NCBI GenBank assembly: GCA_910579425.1
Contig: CAJTVL010000078.1
Coordinates: 1 to 17,870 of the forward strand
DNA: 17,870 nucleotides
From: an uncultured Lachnospiraceae bacterium
GTDB taxonomy: Bacteria > Bacillota > Clostridia > Lachnospirales > Lachnospiraceae
Reading direction: 5' to 3'
Under the pieces are notes generated by a model, which did not search any database, had not been told where the DNA came from, and saw only the letters and a list, made by a program, of their open reading frames with translations. The translations under genes were made by a program, and so were the position numbers. Positions 12,329 through 17,870 of this stretch are shown piece after piece (position 1 is the stretch's first letter; each line of letters opens with the position of its first letter).

Positions 12329-14512
12329 ATGAAGAAAGCAGTGAGAAAAAAATCGGCAAAAACGGCAAAAAGGAGCAGGAGGATCGTCCTTGCGGCAGTG
12401 GCAGGAGCGGTAGCCCTGGGAAATGTCAGCTACACCCATGCGGCGGACTTAGAAGATGTTTTCGATGAACGTTACTATGCGGATGAGTACTCGGATCTGA
12501 AGCAGGCATTTGGCTATGCCAGGCTGGTTTTGCTGGATCATTTCATGAAAGTCGGGATCTATGAGGGCAGGAAAATGAATGGGCTGATAGACATAATCAA
12601 ATACAGGGAGGAAAATCCGGATCTCGAGAAAGCCTTTGGGGATGACTGGGGCGCTTATCTCAGGCATTATCTTACTTATGGAGCTTATGAGAACAGAGAC
12701 AACGGGGCAGACTTTGACCCGGTGGATTATCTGAACAGGTACAGCGACTTAAAGGCCGCCTTTGGCAATGATCTGTTGGCGGCCTACAGGCATTACGAGG
12801 AGCATGGGAAGCAGGAGGGCAGAGAGGGAAGAAGCGAGACGGTGGTAAGGGCCGAAAGAGAAGCGGCGGCAAGAGCCCAGGAGGAAGCGGCCCTGCGGGC
12901 TCAGGAGGAAGCGGCGGCAATGGCTCAGGAGGATGCTGCGGACAGGGATGAAACGCCGGAATACAGTGATCCCGCAGAGCCGGAAAAACAAGGATTTGAG
13001 ATTCGGAGCGTGGAGGTGACAGGCAGCGGCCGGATCAGGGTTACCTTGAATCAGAGCACGGAGCAGGCCCTTGGGCTGGAAGCGTTCAGCATCCTATGTA
13101 ACAGCGGCGGCTCCGATATGACGATCCTTTCCGTGTCCACAAGCGACAACAGGGTTTATGACCTGTCAACCACCTATTACAGGGATCAGGAGTATGATAT
13201 ACAGATTACCCTTGCCGATGGCACGGCGATCTCAAAGGTCTTTGTTTACAGGACAGATTGCGCGCAGATCACGGGCGTTAACGCTGTGCGCACGAGCGGA
13301 GGCGAGGCCAGGATTACCTATAATTCGGACGAACCCGGTTACTTTTACTATCTGCTGAGGGAAAACGGCCAGATTTCCGCGTATGCGGCTTCACGGGAGG
13401 ATTCGGGTGAGGTGACGGAATCAGAGATTATCGGCAATGGTGTAAAGACGCAGATGGAACAGCATGAGAATCGCTTTACCGTTTCCGGACTGGTGGAGGG
13501 CATGTCCTATATCATGTATTATGTGGCCGTTAATACAGAGGGGAAAGCCGCATTGGTAAAAAGCCTTTCCATCGACGGGGGAATTTATGAGGAGAATGCG
13601 GGCGCAATCAAGGGAGCCGAGGCGTTCGCCGAGAAGCTGGAAAACGGCGAGTTCCTGTACGGGTTTGAGATCGAGCTGGAGACGGCCACCGCAGAGAGCC
13701 TGACGCTGGATCAGTTCAATATAAGCTGTCCCCAGAACGAGACAGAGCTTGGAGAGGTAAGGACTTCGGATAATAGGATTTACCGTGTGTATATGCAAAG
13801 AGGCAGCATCCCTAAGGGCAATAATACCTATACGATCCTGATCAGCTTAAAGGACGGTACGCAGTTAAAGGGTACGTGCTATCTTGACCTGCAGGCGCCC
13901 AGAGTTGACGCAAGAAGCATTGAGTGGACAGATACGGATACAATAAGGGTTACCGTCAATTCAGACGAAGCCGGCACGCTTTACTATGGGATTCAGGACG
14001 AGGTAGAGGGCGAGGGTACGATCACGGCCAAGGATCCCGCGCAGATTTATGCCAACGGCGCCCGGGAATCCATCGGATACGGCCTGAATTATATAACGGT
14101 CACAGGCATAAAGGAAGGGCAATGGTTCTGCTATGCATCGGAGGATGCAAAAGGCAACAGAGAGGATTTCTACAGCTATAAGCAGATCCCCGAATACACG
14201 GAACCGGAGCCGGACGACACGTTAAAGCCCCAGATTACAGGCGTGGAGGTTCTCAAGGCTTCGGACGGCGCGAAGCTCAGGGTGGTGTTTGACCAGACGG
14301 TAGAAGGGCTTTATAAAAATAAGGAAACCCAGATCAGCGGCATCGATAAAAAGCTGGGATTTATTGCGGAATATGGCTCTGAAGGAGACCTGGAGGGTAA
14401 TGTGCTGATTCTTACCGTGATGGATTTGGCAATTTCCATACCCGCAGGCGGCCATACCCTGACCATAGTATTCTATGACGGAACGACATTAACGTTTGAT
14501 TTTACGGTGTAA
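12329..14512 (+). CDS. Secreted repeat protein with alternating beta-sandwich-like modules
   Basis: This 727-residue protein has a Lys/Arg-rich signal peptide with a hydrophobic core at 19-33 and a likely cut after A38. Three 42-residue repeats follow (starting at 45, 87 and 129; consensus F-D-x-x-Y-x-x-x-Y-x-D-L-x-x-A-F-G, ending Y-G-x-x-E-G-R). Then come three 8-residue RAQEEAAL-like units (182-205) and an acidic linker. Residues 222-727 appear to hold five beta-rich modules in the order A-B-A-B-A, starting near 222, 311, 440, 523 and 633. A modules share a SDNRxY stretch and an ending like TxxLxDGT; B modules share NSDExGxxYY. No LPXTG motif, SLH domain or C-terminal membrane anchor is seen. 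It is probably an exported adhesion or cell-wall-associated protein. The function is unknown. AGAAAGGAAAAC lies before the ATG. Confidence 0.8.
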   Translation: MKKAVRKKSAKTAKRSRRIVLAAVAGAVALGNVSYTHAADLEDVFDERYYADEYSDLKQAFGYARLVLLDHFMKVGIYEGRKMNGLIDIIKYREENPDLEKAFGDDWGAYLRHYLTYGAYENRDNGADFDPVDYLNRYSDLKAAFGNDLLAAYRHYEEHGKQEGREGRSETVVRAEREAAARAQEEAALRAQEEAAAMAQEDAADRDETPEYSDPAEPEKQGFEIRSVEVTGSGRIRVTLNQSTEQALGLEAFSILCNSGGSDMTILSVSTSDNRVYDLSTTYYRDQEYDIQITLADGTAISKVFVYRTDCAQITGVNAVRTSGGEARITYNSDEPGYFYYLLRENGQISAYAASREDSGEVTESEIIGNGVKTQMEQHENRFTVSGLVEGMSYIMYYVAVNTEGKAALVKSLSIDGGIYEENAGAIKGAEAFAEKLENGEFLYGFEIELETATAESLTLDQFNISCPQNETELGEVRTSDNRIYRVYMQRGSIPKGNNTYTILISLKDGTQLKGTCYLDLQAPRVDARSIEWTDTDTIRVTVNSDEAGTLYYGIQDEVEGEGTITAKDPAQIYANGARESIGYGLNYITVTGIKEGQWFCYASEDAKGNREDFYSYKQIPEYTEPEPDDTLKPQITGVEVLKASDGAKLRVVFDQTVEGLYKNKETQISGIDKKLGFIAEYGSEGDLEGNVLILTVMDLAISIPAGGHTLTIVFYDGTTLTFDFTV
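12461..12832 (+). repeat. Three tandem 42-residue repeats
   Basis: The repeats begin at residues 45, 87 and 129 with an exact 42-residue period. Shared residues include the central D-L-x-x-A-F-G and the final G-x-x-E-x-R. The DNA has diverged, so this is an old protein-level repeat. Similar Y-x-x-x-x-x-D-L/V repeats occur in many bacterial surface proteins. Confidence 0.85.
12872..12943 (+). repeat. Three 24-bp units encoding RAQEEAAL-like octapeptides
   Basis: The units encode RAQEEAAL, RAQEEAAA and MAQEDAAD. They form part of a charged, probably helical linker between the N-terminal repeats and the beta modules. The short nearly exact DNA units suggest a recent expansion. Confidence 0.8.
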
Positions 14513-14534
14513 GCATGACCGGCAGGGGCAGCCG

Positions 14535-14566
14535 CCGCGGCATTTTGCAGTGAGCTGCGGTTTCTG
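14535..14566 (+). terminator. Possible terminator after the surface protein gene
   Basis: CCGCGGC and GCTGCGG pair over 7 bp (one G-T) around a 12-base loop, followed by only a short T-rich stretch. It starts about 22 bases after the stop codon. Confidence 0.4.
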
Positions 14567-14657
14567 TCCCGGGCCGGATTATTACCTTTGAAATGTGTAT
14601 CCGCCCGAGCGGCTGTCTTTTACTCAATGTGGGGCCGAAAAAGGGACTGCATATAAC

Positions 14658-14686
14658 TAGCGGATTTCGGAGCGAATATCCCGCTA
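14658..14686 (+). promoter_or_regulatory. Dyad upstream of the two-component genes
   Basis: TAGCGG and CCGCTA flank an inner TTCG/CGAA pair, ending 28 bases before the response regulator start codon. It could be an autoregulatory site or a leader hairpin. No convincing promoter was found beside it. Confidence 0.3.
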
Positions 14687-14714
14687 CATTTAAAATCAAG
14701 GTGGATTAGGGAAG

Positions 14715-15407
14715 ATGGAAAAACCTTACAGAATTTTAGTCGCAGAGGATGACAGGGGCTTAAACCAGGGAATCCGTCTGGCGCTGCAGAGGGAGGAATT
14801 TGTTTTTGACGCCGCCTGTACCCTGAAGGAGACAGAAAAAATCTGGAGAGAAAAGGCTCCGGATATGATACTTCTGGATGTGAATTTCCCGGACGGAAGC
14901 GGATTTGAATTTCTGCGCAGGCTGCGAAAGAGTGACAATATCCCGGTGCTGATGATCACGGCAAACGATATGGAAATGGACGAGGTTACAGGCCTGACCT
15001 TGGGAGCGGATGATTACATTACCAAGCCCTTTAGTCTGATGGCCTTAAGGGCAAGGGTGGAAAACATCCGAAAACGGGCCGTGGGAGCCGTAAGGCCGGT
15101 TTATGAAGAGGCCGGATACTTTTTTGATTTCGAAAGGCTTAAGTTTCAGGTACAGGGGCGGGAGATCAGCCTGAGCGCGCCGGAGCAGAAGCTTCTTAAG
15201 GTTTTTACGTTTTCTCCCGGGCAGACCCTGCCCCGTGAGAGGCTCTCAGAGCTGATCTGGGTAGACGGGACGGAGTATGTGGATGAAAATGCTCTTTCCG
15301 TCACTGTCAGCCGTCTGCGCAGAAAGCTGGAAATCAAGGGGGAGGAATGCCCGATACAGACCGTGTACGGGATCGGATATGTGTGGAAATGCCGGGACAG
15401 AAAATAA
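14715..15407 (+). CDS. OmpR/PhoB-family response regulator
   Basis: This 230-residue DNA-binding regulator has a receiver domain (about 1-120) with acidic D12/D13, phosphoacceptor D55 in LLDVNFPDGSG, T82 and K104 in YITKPF. A winged-helix output domain follows (about 130-228), with the late SVTVSRLRRKLE recognition helix and a final VYGIGYVWK hairpin. Length and layout are those of a complete family member. AAGGTGG lies about 10 bases before the ATG. The kinase gene follows after 24 bases with its own ribosome binding site. The pair precedes an ABC transporter, as in the Bce-type antimicrobial peptide response systems of Firmicutes, so that transporter is its most likely target. Confidence 0.93.
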   Translation: MEKPYRILVAEDDRGLNQGIRLALQREEFVFDAACTLKETEKIWREKAPDMILLDVNFPDGSGFEFLRRLRKSDNIPVLMITANDMEMDEVTGLTLGADDYITKPFSLMALRARVENIRKRAVGAVRPVYEEAGYFFDFERLKFQVQGREISLSAPEQKLLKVFTFSPGQTLPRERLSELIWVDGTEYVDENALSVTVSRLRRKLEIKGEECPIQTVYGIGYVWKCRDRK

Positions 15408-15431
15408 TCGCAGAAGGCGAAAGGAGCGGAA

Positions 15432-16331
15432 ATGAGAGGAAATAGAGTCCTTTCCAGACTGGATGAGATGCTCACAGAGGCCATTAACGGTTCTTTTGCG
15501 GAATCCTGTTATGACGAGACGGAACTGTCCCGGTTGGAGAGCAAATTCAGGCAGTATCTGACTGAGAGGGAGCTGGCGGCGGAAAGGGTGCAGGCAGAGC
15601 GGGCCGCCATCAAGGAGCTGGTAACGGATATTTCCCATCAGACCAAGACCCCCATCGCCAATATCTGCCTGTATACCCAGCTGCTGGAGGAGAAAAGCCC
15701 CCAGGAGCTAAAGCCCTATGTACAGCAGATCCATCAGCAGGCGGAGAAGCTGGAATTTCTGATTCAGGCCCTTGCCAGGATTTCCCGTCTGGAAAGCGGT
15801 GTGATCCGCCTGGAGCCGCGGCCCTGCCGGGTTTGGGAGCTGATTGAAAAGTCCGTCCGCCAGATGCAGGAGAAGGCCCGGGCCAGGCAGATCACAATCT
15901 ATGCGGATGAGGAGAAAGACGAAAAAGAGGATGCCGGAAAGCCCTATCAGATATGGGAGGACGGCCGGACTCAGGCACCCAGCGATATGCAGGCAGTTTG
16001 CGACATGGGCTGGACCCAGGAGGCCCTCGGGAACCTGCTCGACAACGGCATCAAGTATTCTCCGGAGGGCAGCCGGATCCGGGTCAGGGTGCGCGGCTTT
16101 GAGATGTTTGTCCGGATCAGCGTGGAGGATGAGGGGCCGGGAATTTTGGAGGAGGAGCAGGCTCAGATTTTTGAGCGTTTTTACCGGGGAAAAAATGCGG
16201 GAGAACAGGAGGGGAGCGGAGTGGGCCTTTATCTGACCCGCATGATTCTCCAAAAGGAAAGAGGATATATCAGGGTTTGCGCAGGAGCCCGGGGCGGAAG
16301 CCGTTTCCAGATGTATCTTCCAAGGCAGTAG
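15432..16331 (+). CDS. Short soluble histidine kinase
   Basis: This 299-residue sensor kinase would phosphorylate the adjacent response regulator. The H-box SHQTKTP contains H69, the ATPase domain has the N-box LLDNGIKYSP, the G1 box DEGPGI, an F-box-like FERFYRG and the G2 box GSGVGLYL. The protein has no hydrophobic segment. The first 60 residues are a charged, probably coiled-coil stretch. Bce-type kinases normally carry two membrane helices, so this one probably senses through a partner protein. There is no room upstream for a missing membrane domain. An acidic insert at about 155-190 lies just before the ATPase domain. AAAGGAG lies 6 bases before the ATG. Confidence 0.9.
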   Translation: MRGNRVLSRLDEMLTEAINGSFAESCYDETELSRLESKFRQYLTERELAAERVQAERAAIKELVTDISHQTKTPIANICLYTQLLEEKSPQELKPYVQQIHQQAEKLEFLIQALARISRLESGVIRLEPRPCRVWELIEKSVRQMQEKARARQITIYADEEKDEKEDAGKPYQIWEDGRTQAPSDMQAVCDMGWTQEALGNLLDNGIKYSPEGSRIRVRVRGFEMFVRISVEDEGPGILEEEQAQIFERFYRGKNAGEQEGSGVGLYLTRMILQKERGYIRVCAGARGGSRFQMYLPRQ

Positions 16332-16386
16332 GCCGGCAATTCTTGCAGAAGTGTTAGATTCGGGAAAGGTTTGGGAAAGATTGTTT

Positions 16387-16395
16387 TGGTATAGT
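16387..16395 (+). promoter_or_regulatory. Extended -10-like element overlapping the terminator stem
   Basis: TGG followed by TATAGT (16390-16395) matches an extended -10, but no -35 is evident. Its last four bases belong to the left arm of the terminator hairpin. It is weak on its own. Confidence 0.3.
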
Positions 16396-16434
16396 CTGTT
16401 TATGCAAACACTGCATAGACAGACTAATTTTTTT
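16392..16434 (+). terminator. Strong terminator after the two-component genes
   Basis: A 14-bp stem (16392-16405 with 16413-16426, one T-G pair) around a 7-base loop is followed, after one A, by seven T. It separates the regulator-kinase unit from the transporter unit. Confidence 0.9.
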
Positions 16435-16448
16435 AACATAAGGACAGT

Positions 16449-16477
16449 TTGCAGAGCGTATTGTCCATTGTTATAAT
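16449..16477 (+). promoter_or_regulatory. Near-consensus promoter of the ABC transporter operon
   Basis: TTGCAG (16449-16454) and a perfect TATAAT (16472-16477) are 17 bases apart, with TG one base before the -10. The inverted repeat GGACA/TGTCC (16442-16446 with 16462-16466) brackets the -35 and is a candidate site for the response regulator. Confidence 0.8.
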
Positions 16478-16520
16478 AAGCCGGCGCGCGCAGCGTTATA
16501 AGGCGGAAAAGGAGCGGAAC

Positions 16521-17219
16521 ATGGAAATTTTAAGAACCGAAGATCTGAAAAAATACTATGGGGAGGGGGAAACCTGCATAAAAGCCCTGGACGGAGTGAA
16601 TTTTACCGTTGAGAAGGGGGAGTTTGTATCCATCGTGGGAACCTCCGGCAGCGGCAAGTCTACTCTCCTTCACATGCTGGGGGGTCTGGATCGTCCCACC
16701 TGCGGGAAGGTGGAGGTGGACGGAAAAAATATTTTTTCCCTGAAGGAGGAAGCACTGACGATTTTCAGGAGGAGAAAGATCGGCTTTGTGTTTCAGAGCT
16801 TTAATCTGGTACCGGTGCTGAATGTCTATGAAAATATCGTGCTTCCCATTGAACTGGACGGCAACAGGGTGGATAAGGAATTTGTGGAAAATGTGATCCG
16901 GATCCTCGGCCTGAAAAACAAAATTTATGCCCTGCCTTCCCAGCTTTCGGGAGGCCAGCAGCAGAGGGTGGCGATCGCAAGGGCCCTGGCCTCTAAGCCG
17001 GTTATCGTCCTGGCCGACGAGCCTACGGGAAATCTGGACTCGGCCACCAGCCAGGATGTGCTGGGCCTTATGAAGACCACGGGAGAGCGCTTCGGGCAGA
17101 CCATGGTGATGATCACCCATAATGAGGAGATTGCCCAGATGGCAGACAGAATTGTGCGCATTGAGGATGGGAAAATCGTGAGCAGAAGGGAGCAAAAGGG
17201 AGGTGTGTTTCATGGGTAA
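16521..17219 (+). CDS. ABC transporter ATP-binding protein (MacB/LolD/BceA-like)
   Basis: This 232-residue ATPase would power the FtsX-like permease that follows. It has Walker A GTSGSGKS (40-47), Q-loop Q92, the signature LSGGQQQR (142-149), Walker B VIVLADEP (161-168) with D166/E167, and a switch histidine in MITHNEE. This is the group that drives extrusion or sensing of antimicrobial peptides and lipoproteins. The ATG at 16521 is chosen because AAAGGAG lies just before it; an earlier in-frame TTG at 16449 is really the -35 of the promoter. The permease ATG lies 8 bases inside this gene's end, so the two are translationally coupled. Confidence 0.93.
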   Translation: MEILRTEDLKKYYGEGETCIKALDGVNFTVEKGEFVSIVGTSGSGKSTLLHMLGGLDRPTCGKVEVDGKNIFSLKEEALTIFRRRKIGFVFQSFNLVPVLNVYENIVLPIELDGNRVDKEFVENVIRILGLKNKIYALPSQLSGGQQQRVAIARALASKPVIVLADEPTGNLDSATSQDVLGLMKTTGERFGQTMVMITHNEEIAQMADRIVRIEDGKIVSRREQKGGVFHG

Positions 17220-17853
17220 GGTGAAAAATAACCAGGCCATCCGGCGTCTGAGCGTAAGAAGCTTTGGTGCAAACCGCACCCGCAATGTTATTGCGGCCAT
17301 TGCCATCGCTCTGACGGCGGTTCTGTTTACGGCAGTCTTTACCATCGCAATAAGCCTTGCGCAGCAGGTGCAGCGCGGGGCCATGCGGCAGGCAGGGGGA
17401 GATGCCCATGGGGAGATCAAAAACCTGAGTATGGAGGAATATGAGATTCTGAGTCAGCACCCGTCGATCAAAGAGTGCGGCAGGGAAATTGTTGTGGCCG
17501 ATTCTGTGGAAAATCCGGAGTTTTTAAAGCGCCATGTGGAAATGCATTATCTGGATGAAAATTTGTATCCGCATTGGTTTATCCGGCTGAAGGAGGGCAG
17601 AAATCCCCGGGAAGCAGACGAGATTTTGCTGGATGAGAAGTCCATGGAGCTTTTGGGGCTCACTCCCACGGCGGGGTGCGAGGTCACTTTGGAGATCAGG
17701 CCCCATTTTTACAGCGAGCCCGTCAACCGCACCTTCAGGGTAAGCGGGGTCATAGAGGCGGCATCCGCAATGAATGTGGGCTTTGTATTTGTCCCGGCAT
17801 CCTATCTTGAAAAATATAAGTCTGCAAATAAAAAGTCAAGCAGAAATTTGTGA
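17212..17853 (+). CDS. FtsX-like ABC permease, truncated N-terminal part
   Basis: These 213 residues match the start of an FtsX/MacB-type permease. A basic N-terminus leads to one membrane segment (about 25-48), then an extracellular domain with an EADEILLDEKSMELLG stretch and a VSGVIE strand. Full permeases of this family have at least three further membrane segments and usually exceed 400 residues; these are absent. After FVFVPASYLEKYK the reading turns into SANKKSSRNL and stops, and the last 50 bases of the window are about 24% G+C, far below the gene before it. An insertion junction, a frameshift or a sequence join is likely. The start is supported by GGGAGGTG and overlaps the ATPase gene. 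The true operon may continue past the edge. Confidence 0.8.
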   Translation: MGKVKNNQAIRRLSVRSFGANRTRNVIAAIAIALTAVLFTAVFTIAISLAQQVQRGAMRQAGGDAHGEIKNLSMEEYEILSQHPSIKECGREIVVADSVENPEFLKRHVEMHYLDENLYPHWFIRLKEGRNPREADEILLDEKSMELLGLTPTAGCEVTLEIRPHFYSEPVNRTFRVSGVIEAASAMNVGFVFVPASYLEKYKSANKKSSRNL

Positions 17854-17870
17854 ACTTTGAAAAATTTATA

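Noticed and set aside
14601..14620. CCGC/GCGG hairpin followed by a T-rich stretch as a second terminator
   Set aside because: The stem is only 4 bp and the T-rich stretch is several bases away.
15708..16439. Antisense open frame over the histidine kinase
   Set aside because: It has no start signal or family similarity, and the sense strand encodes complete kinase motifs.
16449..16520. Upstream TTG start adding 24 residues to the ABC ATPase
   Set aside because: The TTG belongs to the -35 of a strong promoter, and a proper ribosome binding site precedes the ATG at 16521.
16530..17420. 296-residue antisense open frame over the ABC genes
   Set aside because: It mirrors the ATPase gene, which has all its motifs; the antisense translation is rich in His and Pro without family features.
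1..17870. CRISPR array, tRNA or rRNA genes
   Set aside because: No regularly spaced direct repeats and no tRNA or rRNA signature stretches were found on either strand.

Overview
The window looks like a chromosomal segment of a gut-type Firmicute, most likely a Lachnospiraceae-like clostridium. This rests on gene content and style: AGGAGG-type ribosome binding sites, sigma-A-like promoters, an LplA/LplB/YtcP-type sugar ABC importer without its own ATPase, a domain-permuted GH3 beta-glucosidase of the Ruminococcus/Butyrivibrio type, and a secreted protein built from tandem 42-residue repeats. No rRNA, tRNA, CRISPR array or complete insertion sequence was found.

Left part (1-9804), carbohydrate uptake and breakdown. 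A YesN-like response regulator (minus strand) is divergent from a solute-binding lipoprotein and two permeases (plus strand). The lipoprotein carries a textbook EF-hand loop. A perfect 9-bp hairpin with a GCGA loop separates the lipoprotein from the permeases. The regulator ends before any DNA-binding domain, although its frame stays open beyond the stop codon. Next comes an AraC regulator (minus) divergent from the GH3 enzyme. Copies of a GGRATGCGT motif lie in their shared control region. A class I glutamine-amidotransferase-like C26 hydrolase follows behind its own candidate promoter. The importer would take up an oligosaccharide or glycoside, the GH3 enzyme would hydrolyse it inside the cell, and the two regulators would control the process.

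Middle part (9806-12106). An ECF-transporter substrate-binding subunit converges on the C26 gene with one base between their stop codons. The C26 terminator appears to lie inside the ECF gene. A two-way terminator separates it from a membrane-anchored XRE regulator. A complete RelB/DinJ-RelE/ParE toxin-antitoxin operon follows, with a promoter, an ATGA overlap and a terminator.

Right part (12185-17870), cell surface and envelope response. A secreted protein combines three 42-residue repeats, an Ala/Glu-rich linker and five alternating beta-sandwich-like modules. It is followed by an OmpR-type response regulator, a short histidine kinase with no membrane segment, and a MacB/BceA-like ABC ATPase with an FtsX-like permease. 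A strong terminator ends the regulator-kinase unit, and a near-consensus promoter directly behind it starts the transporter unit. The permease is cut off after about 213 residues, in sequence that turns sharply AT-rich at the window edge.

No wholly new system is claimed. The best leads are the two truncated genes (first and last), the architecture of the surface protein, the terminator/promoter switch between kinase and transporter, and the calcium-type loop in the sugar-binding lipoprotein.
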